Shown here: in pieces, positions 12,594 through 24,529 of the stretch
Position numbering within the stretch: position 1 is the first letter of the stretch
Layout of the letters: every line of letters begins with the position of its first letter
NCBI GenBank assembly: GCA_021234155.1
Contig: JAJEKV010000588.1
Coordinates: 64,001-128,000, forward strand
Length of the DNA: 64,000 bases
Direction of reading: 5' to 3'
From: Isoetes taiwanensis
Lineage: Eukaryota > Streptophyta > Lycopodiopsida > Isoetales > Isoetaceae
Program-made: the position numbers and the translations under genes
Notes under the pieces: generated by a model
Database searches by the model: none
Seen by the model: only the letters and a program-made list of their open reading frames with translations
Told to the model about the DNA's origin: nothing

Positions 12594-15500
12594 CTAGTAA
12601 ACGGGTGCCCGGCGTTGCCGGGCTAATGTTGCAACCTGTTAATAAACTTACTCAACTCAATCCTCAATCCATCACAGGACTATCTCTTGTGTGTCTATGC
12701 GTTAATAGATTCATAAACTCTAAATATAGGCAATTTAGAGCGCTAAATAGTTAGATAATGTCATTCTTGCCTAATATAGGCAATTTAGAGCACTAAATAG
12801 TTAGACAATGTTAAATAGTTGGCCAATATTAGCTTTAATAACATATGGTGGCTAAGTGCACATAGTACATTGAACTTTTTGGATAGGTGTTCCTAGATAG
12901 TGTGCATCAAAACAATAAGTGCAAACAATAACAAATGTAATTGTTGTCCACTTTTTCGAAAATCATTTCGTTTTCCACATTTGCATTAAAACAAAAGTGG
13001 ATTGTAGCTCTCCACACTTAGATATTTCAATTTAATCATAATTGAAAAGAAAAGGGGGCATATTTGCTATGGTGCATTGTGCCACTGGACTTGAATGTTT
13101 CAAATTGATAATGATTGGAAAAGAAAACGTACATTATTATAGCACATAGGTGCTTTTTTTATGGATGTCACTTGAGATTATGATTCAAAATGGTAGCAAT
13201 GCAATGCAGGTGGATCTAAACATCCAGCTCATTAAACATGTAGCACTAACCATACGAATGCATACACTGGTTTTCCCCACTTTGATATTCAATGCAAAGA
13301 AAATAACCCTTTTAATTAGCGTGTTCTGCAAATGCCTTGAAAAGACCTTACAATACTGAGCAATCTATATAATCATTGTTCATGGTATGTATTGCATCTC
13401 TAACAACCGGATTTGAATTTCACAGATTGAACATGAAGCTCTTTCTTTCTGAAGTCCTTACTATTAGATTCATACATTCATATATTTTAAAGTCATGTTT
13501 TGCTCTAGTCCAACATCCAATAGATGCATATTTTTGTTTCAATATAATTATGTCACTTTATCAAGCACATGTATAATACTCTGCAACCAAACAGTAAGAA
13601 TGAGTGGAGAATCCGTGGCTAACCTTCATAGGCAGAAAATCCGATTGTATATTAGCAGTAGATACGCCACTCATGGCTTATTATATGAATATGAGTTGTC
13701 AAATGCCAAAAGATCCTCTAGAGCCTATTCATGTAAGTCCTGACCAGTAGAAAAATATATGGTATGCCCTCCAAACCATGCTACCCTCATTGCATTCTGG
13801 CCATTTGACAAATGTGAATGAGACACCCTTGGATCCCTTGATCTATAGCATAGGTAAATGTATATCCCTTAAACCTTAAAGCCAGATATGCTAAGCCCTT
13901 AAATTTTATTTGCAGCATAGGATAAATGAAATGAAAAAACCCAAAAAAAGATTAATTCTCTCTGCAGTATAGGAACAAATGCAGAACACATAAGAAGAGG
14001 CAGGTAGAACTGTGCATGCAGATATTACCTTTTCCAAAATTCGTTTTCAAAAATTTATTCTTTGTCTTTGCCCTTAGCTCCGCTGTCAAAAATATTTTAA
14101 GATATGCATATGAAATCTAATGGTCCCTGAAATATAAAGGCTCCAGTATTACAAAACCATTCATACTTGTCAAGCTCATCGTCCATAAATCCTCTGTTTT
14201 CGAATGGATGATGCAGAAAACAAAGAAATAGAGAATTAAATGAGATTAAGAAATGGATATAGACATTCGCAGAAAGAAATAACGAACTCAGTTGATAAAG
14301 CAAAACCGAAGTTAAGGGTGCACCTAAAAGAGGCACACCACAGTAAGGCTCCAGATCAGAAACGGTCAATCCAATAAGAAGCACGATGAACAGGGGAAAT
14401 ACAAAACCTTGAGCTGTCGCTATGGTCTTGGTATCGAAATATTAGAGGAGCATCGCTGGAAGAGACTTATATAAGAGATTCAAAAGAGCCTTGCTCCATC
14501 ATAGATAACAGATAATCTATTCTGTTTTCTGCTTTCCATGTCGTTTAGAAAGAGTGAAGTCTCATAGGGATCAGACCCTTATTGATTGCCTTCGCAGAAA
14601 AACATTGTGCAAGACTAAAGAGCATGAACCCTGAGTAGAATGTTCCTAAGCCATGAGGGAAAACTCCCAAACGGATATGAATTTAGAAGGGAGAACAATA
14701 GAGCATTGGAAAACGATAGATTCAGCCATGAAAGAACTTTAGGCTTACAATGCAAGCACCTGATACAATAACCCCAGACCAGCAACGAAAAAGCTTTCCT
14801 GCAAAAAGCAAAACACGTTCCATTTCTGCAGTTCCGTTTCTAAAAAGAACAGAGGATAAAGGATGATGTGTACCTCGGTCTGATTGAAGGTTTGACGGAA
14901 AACAAAGATGCTTGTCCTGTGCTTAGTTATCAGAATACATTTGATTACCTCCACCAACACTACCTGTTGATACCTCTGTTCTGCTCTGTGTCCAAAGCCC
15001 AAGCTCTAGCCCAGCACCAAGATGCAAGATCCAGCCTTAACCGTTTTGAATTCCAAGATCAAGCCCTGCACCAGCATCTTCTTAGCTACTTCAAATCAGA
15101 AATTCTCATGAGTATGGTGGGCCAGGTTAATGCACCGCCACAATCCCTAACGCATCTCCACCGCCACGTCCAGTAGAAAAAACAAATGCTTTTGAATAAA
15201 AGTCTAATGAAATGAAGCAGCTGGTAAGCCGTAATAGAGAGCCATAATAGAGAACCCTATTCCGTTAAGAGATCCAGTGACTGTGCAATAGCGGTCCTGC
15301 TCCAACGGATCTTGTGTGTTGAATCATATTCCCTATTTGGAAAAAAGAAAGATCTTTGGCGGCGCACACAAAACCTGATGCATATGAAATTTCAAAACCT
15401 TCAAAGTTGCAAGCAAATTTAACAAACCTGAAGCACTGGAACAGAGTTGAATGCCACGCAAAAGCAAAAACGTTCGCACAGAGTTTTGTCGCAGAAATGA

Positions 15501-15865
15501 CACTGCATTTGCCTGCTGGAAACAACTAAAACTACGAAATCTCCTAGGCGCCTCAAGATGGCGAGACTGAACGCCTAGGCTCCGGATTAAACGCTCCAGA
15601 GGAAATTTTCTGCTCCAGAGGGAATTTCTGCTCCAGAGGAAATTTTCACGTTAGGCCTATCCGTTTATTGGCGGGGAAAGAAACAGACGCTTGACCGTTT
15701 TACTTTTTAATGCCACAATGATTAAAATAAATAGCATATTGTGCCCTAAAAATTGCCCAAAAATATTTCCGGTACCAAAATCACGCTTTTGCCCGGAAAA
15801 TGGAGTGTTACCGGCAGCCGAAAAAAAGAGGACACCCACCCCAAGAAACATTTTAAGTAAGTAGA
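12594..15865 (-). mobile_element. Helitron A (minus strand, complete ends)
   Basis: It starts on the minus strand with TC at 15865-15864, preceded by a host A as expected for A^T insertion, and ends with CTAG at 12597-12594. The 3' hairpin lies at 12607-12623. Length is about 3.3 kb. It shares only the terminal regions clearly with B and C; the interior is different AT-rich sequence without a recognisable gene. A 56-base tandem duplication occurs at about 12719-12830. This is the outermost member of the three-element train. Confidence 0.85.
12719..12830. repeat. Short tandem duplication (about 56 bases, 2 copies)
   Basis: The phrase 'ataggcaatttagagc' followed by 'ctaaatagttaga' occurs twice in succession with two base differences, inside Helitron A near its 3' end. 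Confidence 0.7.
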
Positions 15866-16639
15866 TATGTAACAACACAACAATTCCTCATCGCGGCCAT
15901 ATTATTTGCAAAATAAAACACTCAAGGAGGAGGCAAGTTAACAGCCTAAGAAGAGGAGGGCCTTTGTGAATTATTATTAGCCCTTCTCACTCAATAGCTC
16001 ATTCGATTTTATTTAGTGAGATTGATGATATAATAAGGTAACATAAGATTATCAATGGTTAGGTGGTTGTATTCGTATAAAAAAATACTAGAAAAGTGAC
16101 GCGGTTTTGGCAGGGTTATTTTAGATATTTTTTTTTATTTAGGGTTGTGTTGGAAGCAACGTAGGTGGCATGGCTTTCTGGATTAGAGGAGAAGGATTTC
16201 TATTTTAGGTGGTGCAGTTGCAGGTCCGGATTTGCTAAGGGCGGATTTGTTGAGTAATCATGGCCTTGAGAAGCATTAAAATGGCGCATCTGCTGGAACG
16301 GTGCGGAGCGGATCTGTTAAAACGCCACATTCTTGCAATAGTCTACTTGAGCTATTTGCAAGACATGTCTACTTTGGAGTCTTTGCAAAATCCGGCAAGA
16401 AGATTTGGAATACATTTTTTTAGTCTATCATTAAAAGAGGATGAGTTTGAACGGTTGCTTTTTATATCATCTTTGCTTTCGTCCAGAATCAAAGAACCAT
16501 TGCTACTTACACATGTAGCAAAAGAGGATCCCTCACTGATGACAACGAGGCATATCCACCCATGACTGCAATGACTTTCAAATGGCAAGGCTATTGAAGT
16601 GGGTTGGACTTCAGATTGTACCAATCCTGACTAGTTTGT
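15866..16639. other. Intergenic, nothing recognised
   Basis: This lies between Helitron A and the RTE remnant. An open frame of about 100 codons (16260-16565) has no recognisable motif and is probably chance. No repeat ends are seen. Confidence 0.5.
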
Positions 16640-18860
16640 TAAATAGGGCCCTACATGAAGGCACAATAAACTGTCAGCAGAGTAGTTCCAATATGTACAA
16701 TGCAGGGGGCTGACATTGTCCTGCCAATTATAATAGAATTATGGTCAAATACAATAATATTCAGAGAAAATACTATCATCAATACATTCACAAGATCTAA
16801 CTGAGCAATTTAACACAAGAGCTTCTCCTCTGGAACTCGACCCCAATCCCCGAAACGAAGCATCTGAAGCATAACTGCCGATCTCGATAATGTAATGTTT
16901 CTAACCGACATGCCCTTAACCAACTGGGCAAAAACATTTATGAATAGTCTACCCATCTATGTCGGTGTCTCGGGAACACGAGACCCAGATCTACTCGAAC
17001 GATCTCCCATGGGTCCGTTACAATCTCTCCCACTAGAACTATGCTCGTCCTCGAGCATCACAAACCATAAACACACCATCCCATGGTGTCCAAGACCAAG
17101 TCATGACCTACCACCCAATGATATTCCGAGTCATACTTGTCCCCATGGAGACTCTAACTCGAACCCTGCTCTGATACCAAATGTAACGTTCCTAACTGAC
17201 ATGCCCTTAACCAACTGGGCAAAACCGTCTAAATGTTTATGAGTAGTTTCTTCTACCCATTTATGCCAATGTCTCGGGAACACGGCACTCAGATCTACTC
17301 GAGCGGTCTCACTTGGAACAAGCCAGTCTTAGACCCAAGCATTGACTATTGATCGTATTTTCATATTGCGCAACCTACTGGAGGACATCAAAAATAAAAA
17401 ACGGGATCTCTACTCCTGCTTCATGGATTTTGCGAAGGCCTTCGCCATCAAGTGCGAAGATGTGGGAAAAATTATTAGCTGAGCGTCTCACTCGAGCTAC
17501 AAAATATAATATACAGACTGTATTACATAAAGAGTCACGACTTGAATGCCTTCATCGAACCACCTTATCAATAGCAGTATGGGTGCAACAAGGATGTCCA
17601 CTACCCTCCTTGCTCTTTTGGACTATATATTGACCAACGGGAAGAATGGCTTTACCTTACACAAATGGGGAGGAACTTGGCTTGTTGATTACATCACATT
17701 AGACAATTGATATATGTAAGTGATGTGGACCCGTTAGTCCGCACTCCAGTAAGCATGCATCATCATTTAGACGCGTCGAGCACTTTCTGTCAGGACATTG
17801 GAATGCGGTAAACTTGACAAAGGCCAATGTGCTCCTCATATCATCTTGTAGACAACATAGACAGTTATCAGAATGAAAACATAAAGGTGGTATAAATATA
17901 CAAGACTCTTGGCGTAGAGCTCACTACCACTACATATTGGGACATCTTCATCCAATTGCGAGTAACGACAGGTTGAAGGCACTCTCCTCTACATCTTATT
18001 GCTGCTTTGGAGCGACATATATTCTATTGCTAGACGGTGGTGAACATGGGAGACATCTGACTTCTGAATCTGGCCTACGCACTGGCCATGGGTCCACAAC
18101 GTCTTAAAGCTTGTTAGAAGAAGAAATGTGCAGGTTTCTTTTCCAGATGGAATGTTTGGAAGCAAGAATGCGTATGTGTAGGTATAATGAAGATCACAAT
18201 CACCTAGAGAAGTATCTTGACACATGTTTCCTTCGTAAGTTTTGGGATGGTAGTGCTTTTGAAAAGGTCAAAACGACACACTGCAAAAGCCAGATTAATC
18301 TTATATTTTTTCGTGGCCCGCACTAGTACTTGTTATCACATCTGCAAATGAAGGGGTATAGAACAATTGCATCCATTTGTATTGGTACACACTGCCTCAG
18401 AAGTGGAATATTTGGGGTCATGAGGAGCATAAAAATAGAATATGACAATGTTGCTAGATGGGAGGCATTGAAGATGAATGCCACACTCTTCAGATTTTCC
18501 CAGCATTTGTGGCTATTAGAGCAAGATATATTGACTTTATTATAACTAACTGGTGCTACATTTGCTTTACAATCGGCTTTAGTAATATCATTATCATCCT
18601 TTATCCTCGAGGTTCAGATAAGTGGGATCAAATAAATCATGCATCATCACATTCATATGTACATATACATGTACAGATGTATAGTTTCTTAGTGACTCTA
18701 TTGCTGTTAAGGTTTTTCCCTCGAAAACCTTTTGGTTTTGGATTTTTTCATTGTAGATAGTAATGGACTTGTTGTGATCTTTTTGTATTGGGTCCTATAA
18801 ACCTTTTGGCCTCTGCCATGGATAATAAAAGCCAATTTAATTCAATTCAGTTCAATTGTT
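16640..18860 (+). mobile_element. Degenerate RTE-type LINE, split by a TRIM-like element
   Basis: Fragments of a non-LTR reverse transcriptase are readable only across frameshifts. The segments are a 'pANYRTIM'-like stretch near 16700-16750, IFILRNLLEDIKNKKRDLYS then FMDFAKAF (17350-17450; the fingers and motif A region, with the motif A Asp in FMDF), and VQQGCPLPSLLF (17575-17615; motif B). The 3' end near 18820-18860 is a run of TTCAA-like units rather than poly(A), which is typical of RTE-clade elements. A second copy of the same family is at 29640-30350. The element is long dead, with many stops. 16891-17311 is a later insertion. Confidence 0.6.
16891..17311 (-). mobile_element. TRIM-like miniature LTR retrotransposon
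   Basis: Two direct repeats of about 119 (16891-17009) and 130 bases (17182-17311) flank only 172 bases. On the minus strand each repeat begins TG and ends ACA. Immediately inside the upstream repeat is TGGTATCAGAGC (17179-17168), the primer-binding site complementary to plant initiator tRNA-Met. A purine-rich AGTGGGAGAGATTG lies shortly before the downstream repeat. There is no coding capacity. This matches the structure of terminal-repeat retrotransposons in miniature. The two repeats differ by several indels, so it is not a recent insertion. I could not find a convincing target duplication. Confidence 0.6.
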
Positions 18861-19557
18861 TAAAAGTGTGGTAATCATTTTTCTTATCTATTTATCTGTG
18901 AATTCTATCTCCAAAAATTACCTGTAAACATATGTCAAACGATTGTTTGGTATCTGGCTAGTTCTGAGCCATCATACTATTTTGGAGCTCTTAACAATGG
19001 TTAGAACCTCTAAAATTGTTTGAAGGCGCAATTCAACCCATGTGCAAGGAAATATCAGTCTACGAGTAAGAAATGCAAAAATAAATGAGATAAATGGCAT
19101 AAATTGACTATTGTTGAAGATCTTCACAGCCAAATCAATAGTTTTTATGGTAAAAGAACATGGACTAGCGTCTTTGGACTATTAATCTGCTTGTTCACAA
19201 CAATCTTGACAAAGAAACAGAGAAAACTCAAGCTTAAAGGAACTGAAATTGATGGATGGAAATAGAATTCATAGATAAATATTTAGGTAACACATATCAG
19301 ATTGACAAAGCTATCATGCAACTTTTAATGAATGGTCAACATTTTCTCTGCTTGCAAAAATCTCCCTTTTATGCTCGTCTTGCACCGAAATCCTTCTATC
19401 TTAGTCCAATCACAGCCCTTCACCGACTTCTGGATCATCTCAAAAATTCTATCCATTCTTATCATCACAAAATTGGTGGCTCACTTCAAGGTCATAGACA
19501 TCATTAGAAAAGGATCATAAGTTTTTTTTAGCAAATCATATCATGTCAAGACGTGAT
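18861..19557. other. Intergenic, nothing recognised
   Basis: AT-rich sequence with only short open frames (for example 19256-19507) that lack motifs. Confidence 0.5.
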
Positions 19558-20208
19558 ATGGCTTTGTATTTTTTAAATTCCCAAAATGCCCTTAATTCTT
19601 AAGTATTTTCACAAATAGCTCTTTTTATTATAAAAATCACCAAAAAAATATGTTTCACAATAGATGGTCATTCTTTACACAGGGAAGTATTTTTTACAGA
19701 TCACAACAATTTGAAACCAGTTTAGGTTACTTGTTGAGCTCATTTTACTAGGGAAGTGTTTTCTACGGATTACAACAATTTGAAACCAATTCAAGTTACT
19801 TGTTGAGCACATTTTGCTACTCATATGCTGAAGCTATTTATCCACCAAATATTGAACTTCTTGAAAATAATGAAATGCTACCTTCTATAATACGTCATCC
19901 ACCTGGCAGGCCTAAAAGGAAACAAAATAGGACAGAAGACAGGGATAGAGAAAAGTGTGTGTACAAGTGCACACGTTGTAGTAATGGTGGCCATAACAAA
20001 CGCAGTTGCAAAAATCCTATTTGATAGTTCCATTGCATATTTTGTCTTAATGTGATGTTCCAAAATATATTTTCCAAATTGTTGTGATCTGTAAGAAACA
20101 CTTCCCTGTGTAAAGAATGATCATCTATTGTAATTTATAAAATACAAGGGCTATTTGGGAAAATACTTAAGAATTAAGGGAGTTTTGGAAATTTAAAATA
20201 TACAAAAG
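19558..20208 (+). mobile_element. Internally deleted MULE with long terminal inverted repeats
   Basis: 19558-19715 and 20068-20208 are reverse complements over about 150 bases, for example ACACAGGGAAGTATTTTTTA against the mirror of 20085-20112. Between them, a 70-residue frame (19800-20024) ends with PPGRPKRKQNR and then CTRCSNGGHNKRSC. This proline/GRPK stretch plus CX2CX4HX4C zinc knuckle is typical of the C-terminus of Mutator-like (MULE) transposases. The catalytic core is gone. A 70-base tandem duplication (about 19680-19750 and 19752-19818) lies just inside the left repeat. The outer ends and the 9-base target duplication could not be fixed. Confidence 0.6.
19800..20024 (+). pseudogene. 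MULE transposase C-terminal zinc-knuckle fragment
   Basis: The frame has the features IYPPNIELLENNEMLPSIIR, then PPGRPKRKQN, then the zinc knuckle CTRCSNGGHNKRSCKNP, and a stop. This order is that of MULE transposase C-termini, where the knuckle is thought to bind DNA or RNA. The N-terminal DNA-binding, DDE and SWIM parts are missing. The start codon shown is only the first ATG in frame. Confidence 0.6.
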
Positions 20209-21880
20209 GCTTTTTGGGAGTTAAGTCAACAACTAAGGTTATTTTGGTAAATTTCTCTATTTTGTATTTTTGCATCCTACACCCGAGGAAATTCAAAAAT
20301 CAAAAATTGCAATGCCTAGCTTCGACTCGCCGATGTCTGCTTCGACTATGGGTTATCTCTGCTCTTTTCATCATCGTTAGGTTCACGAAGAATGGATTGA
20401 TGCAGTGTCGATCATGGAGTAATTACTTTCATTTGCTTCGACAATCTGGCTGGGTGAAGCTGATTGTGTTTTTCCTTGCAACCTATCTCATTTAGGCAGG
20501 TAAGGGAAGTAGGGTTTCTATGTTTCATTTCGTTTCTCTACAAGTATATTTTCTACAGTTCATTTCATTTCTTCAGGAAACCTTTCCTTGCCATGCCCAG
20601 TGCTTCATCCATCCTTTAACTAGCTGTAAAAATAGGTGTTTCAATTTGTTTGTATTATCATATATCAGAGTGACTAGGATCAATTTGGATTATCATATGA
20701 TCTTTTGCTTTTCCTAGTCTGTTTTGCATTTCCGCAGGCTTAGAGTTTGCAATAAAAATGTATTTTGTGAATATAAAAATTCTGTGATCAATTTGAGGAG
20801 AAACAAGAGTATCTAGCAATTTAATTCATCCGATAGTTGGTTGACAGTTCGGCACGAAAATGCACAATCTATAGTATGTTTGAATTCAAAAAGAAATATT
20901 GAAACTTTAAGTAAGCTTTAGGAATAGTTGCAAATCATCAGTTTTCTTATAATCTTAGAATTATTTTAGCCCTATTAGCACATTGCATGAAAACTAGTCA
21001 TTGGCATGCTTTTTGACATGTGCATGAAGCTAAACCACGTATCAAACTGCTACTTACTTGGGAAAAAAAACCCATGATCTGGAAACTCTGAATTAAAAGC
21101 TTCATCCAAACTACAAACAAATAGAAGTTTTATGTGCATATGTCTGCAGCAAGTTAGATGGTCAGGCCTTCATTTAATTCTTTGCAAAATGTGGGAATGA
21201 AGATAGATTTTGCAACTTGGTGTCAGCTATTGCACGATTGGGACTTTATTTGTCGACAGATGTAGCATCAGGTCAAATTACCATGTATAGTGGAACACCC
21301 CTGAAGATTGTAATAAAATATTTTAGAGCATGGATCATTATCATGCAATGTTTTGCAAAAATCAGCATGAACAACTTCAATAATTAAGTGAGTAGTTAGG
21401 ATGCTACAATGCTAGTAAAACGTCAGTAGAAAAGTTATTTCTTTTATTAGACTATGTATGATCTTTTATTTGAGGTTGGTATCTTTTCTATAACTCATAC
21501 AGATAAAGGGTATCATACAATAATATAGCATGTTGTTCAAGCAACCATTTGTCTTAGTCAGAAGGTAGCATAAAATGCCTCAGACCTTTCATGATTTCCT
21601 AGAGACTATTGAAAAGGACGCTATATAGACAACAATTATAAAGTAGCATTGTTAATTTACTTATCAATTATGTGAAATCTCCATTTGAATAAGCTATTAA
21701 CCATTTAGTCCTAAGACTGTTTAAATGATGACTGATTTATGTAGCTATTAAACAACTTTGAAGAGGTCATTTGAAGATCAAGAAGGTGAATCAAATTCTT
21801 ACTTATCAAATTGTGACAGAGTTGATCTAGCTAACTTTGCCTATCTTCCAATAAAAATTAGATAATAAATATTGGGCCAA
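20209..21880. other. Intergenic, nothing recognised
   Basis: AT-rich sequence without recognisable coding, repeat ends or RNA genes. Confidence 0.5.
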
Positions 21881-21881
21881 A

Positions 21882-22064
21882 AATCCCATCGATCCGAGAC
21901 ATCGGATCGCCATTCTAGAATGGGACGAGCATGCATGTTTTGCATGCATGCGGGCGGCGCATGCCCGTTCTGGTTGGGAGTTCGCTATTTTAGGCGCGTT
22001 TCTGCTTCGACTTCTCATCGGCGCTTCCTCTTCTCTCTCAGCAGTACCTTATTCTCTTTGATTT
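21882..22064 (+). repeat. Palindrome-rich direct repeat, copy 1
   Basis: About 180 bases are repeated at 22243-22422 (period about 361). The unit contains GATCCGAGACATCGGATC, CCATTCTAGAATGG, and CATGCATG-TTTT-GCATGCATG, each able to fold as a hairpin. Copies differ at G/C runs. Function and family are unknown. Confidence 0.65.
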
Positions 22065-22242
22065 GTTTCCAGGCAGGGGAGGGGCTTCTTCCTGCCTGGT
22101 TTGGCCAATTTGGTGTTTCTTTCATGCTGTCCGTTCTAGGCCTTTAGCCTTCATCCTGTGACCTTCGTCCTCGATCCTAGTTTGTTAAGGAAGTCCTTTG
22201 GTATTCGGGCGGTTTGTTGGTTTCATGCGAGTCCCATTCTAG

Positions 22243-22422
22243 AATCCCATCGATCCGAGACATCGGATCGCCATTCTAGAATGGGGACGAAAGCATGCAT
22301 GTTTTGCATGCATGCGCGCGGGCGCATGCCCGTTACGGTTGGGAGTTCGCTATTTTTAGGCGTTTCGCCGACTTCTCATCGGGCTTCCTCTTCTCTCAGC
22401 AGATACCTTATTCTCTTTGAAC
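22243..22422 (+). repeat. Palindrome-rich direct repeat, copy 2
   Basis: Second copy of 21882-22064. It is preceded by GCGAGTCCCATTCTAGAATC (22228-22246), which recurs at 22848-22867. The block 22228-22867 is therefore bounded by a short direct repeat and may be a mobile unit of unknown type. Confidence 0.6.
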
Positions 22423-22612
22423 CCACCCTCCCCCTTCTTTGTTATTGTATTTTTATCGCGTGGCACGCGTAATCAACCCTCCACTCGGGAGGTTTGGTTT
22501 GTCTTGTTGTTTTGTTGGTGATGTGCGTGTCAGTTAGCGGCGGCATGACATTTTCGACTTTTTCCATTCGTGGGTTTTGGGAGCGATTTTTATGCGTTTG
22601 TCCAAGCCCCTT

Positions 22613-22691
22613 GCCGAAGGCTTATCACTAGGGTTTTTCCTCGAAAACCCGAAAGGGCGGGGTTTTTTAATCCCGGTGATAAGCTTTCGGC
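22613..22691. repeat. 16-bp stem hairpin
   Basis: GCCGAAGGCTTATCAC (22613-22628) pairs with GTGATAAGCTTTCGGC (22676-22691) with one mismatch across a 47-base loop. The loop contains a nested GGGTTTTT/AAAACCC pairing. Similar 'GTTTTTCC..TCGAAAACC' strings occur at about 18711 (plus) and about 23090-23120 (minus). Confidence 0.5.
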
Positions 22692-22867
22692 AGGTACACT
22701 AGCCCAGTCTCTATTAGCATTGTATTTTGTTGGGGTCCAAATGATATAATTGGATTTTCCCTTTATTTTTTATGGGTAGTTCGCATGTGTGCGGCTACCC
22801 ACTATCCACCATTGTAGAAAATCTGCTGAGATGAATGAGAAGCAAATGCGAGTCCCATTCTAGAATC

Positions 22868-24529
22868 CAAAGTCATTTTCAAAACTAAAGGGTTGTTCAC
22901 ATTTGCATGTCCTAGTTAAAATTTAGAAACATATGAGTCAGTAAGTTGATATGGAGTTGAATATTAATGCATGTTTAATGTGTTCACCGTCGCTAGAGTT
23001 GAATTAACTCTTAACATCCAAGGGAACCAAGAGGTCTATGGGACTCAATACAAGAATAAGCACATGAAGCCAATTACTATACATGATTAAAAAAACCCCT
23101 GCCCTGAAGGGTTTTCAAGGGAGAAATATACAAATGGAAAGGAAATTATTTGCATCTTGAACAAGAGGGAAGACAAAGTAATTGAAACTACTAGTAGGAC
23201 AGACTTGGAAATAAGCGTCCTTTTTCTTTTCTTTCCTTTTTCTGGGGAAGGGGAGGGAGCACAGGGAGGAGAAAGAGATGAGGAAGAAAGGTCAGAAGAC
23301 GCATAAGACACGATGGAAAGAAGAGCCGGCAAGAACTTTATGTGCTCTGAATAAGGAAGCTATAGATAGCCATGAATATAAAGTATTATTCATGCCAGGT
23401 TGCAACACCAATATGTGTAAGGTTGCATTGTCATCAACAAGTTGTAGCAATGTAAAATGGTCTATGGAGGTAGCAATTACAGTTATCTCGGGCATCATGG
23501 AGCACTTATATCTTGCACCTCTTGTATTAAGAATTTGCACATTGAAAGCAATTCTCTAGATTTAATATGTTAGATTTTGTATTGAAGAATGAATATAGTA
23601 GATAGGTATTAAAGCAAGATAATTACAATGGTACTTCATTGTGGGTGTTGTCCCTTGAATGCAAAAGAACTGCTGTAATGTACAGTTGTTTGGTTGTAAA
23701 GGTGTTAGGTTGTATGCTTCAAAATGTTCAATAAATGTAGATGATTATCCATAAATGGTTCTTCAGCTTCGTGATAGACATAGACCTTGAAATGTCTTTC
23801 TTTTTAATAATAACTCCTGCAGAAGGATGACAGAATTATCTTATTCTGTGTTTGTTAAAAAATATTGGTGTATGAACAAAAATGCATGGTAAACAGACCT
23901 ACATTTGTAGAAGCTTCTTTAAAATAGTGGCAGCACCCAAGATCCGTAGATTTATGCCCAACTTCCAGTGGCTCACAACAAACAGTAAGTTAAGCATATT
24001 TGTATGCCCAGATTCCAATGGCGAACAAAAACAATAAGTTAAGCAAAGCAAGACTAGGATTCTTGATCATAAAGAAGCACAAGACAAGTGTACGCATTTT
24101 ATCTGGAATAGCCTCTCATAAGTTTAATTATTAGCATGCCATCCCAACCAAGCCTAGAGCCTTTTTTGCAATTTTAGCCTATCCACATAGTAGTTCCACA
24201 TCAGTAAGACACGATATGGCTAGTTTTATACCGCTAGTTTTCTAATTTCCATGGCTAGGAAATTAGAAAAGCCAAGAAAATAAAGTAAACTAAATTATTG
24301 CGAGACAAAGGGCCATGAAGCGAACATATTTACATCTCATCTCAAAGTTCGAGCAAAAGATTTCTATGCAATTTTGAGATAACTGCTAGAGTTTTTGTGC
24401 ATAGTAGAGAGTAATAACCAATATAATATATCTCGTGCTGCTCTTTTATTTCTCTTTTGCTGTAATAGATGGCGGGAAATAAGAAGAGGCACAACATCTC
24501 CATCGGCATCTTTCTTTCTTTCTAATTCT
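22868..24529. other. Intergenic, nothing recognised
   Basis: Contains short open frames without motifs (for example 23278-23559) and a short imperfect tandem duplication near 23957-24050. No supported gene. Confidence 0.45.

Noticed and set aside
14745-15525. Open frames of 85-102 codons on both strands inside Helitron A
   Set aside because: No recognisable motif and no counterpart in Helitrons B or C. Length is within chance for the region.
23087-23559. Open frames around 23.1-23.6 kb as a host gene
   Set aside because: Lys/Glu- or Ser-rich translations without domains, splice support or homology to other parts of the window.
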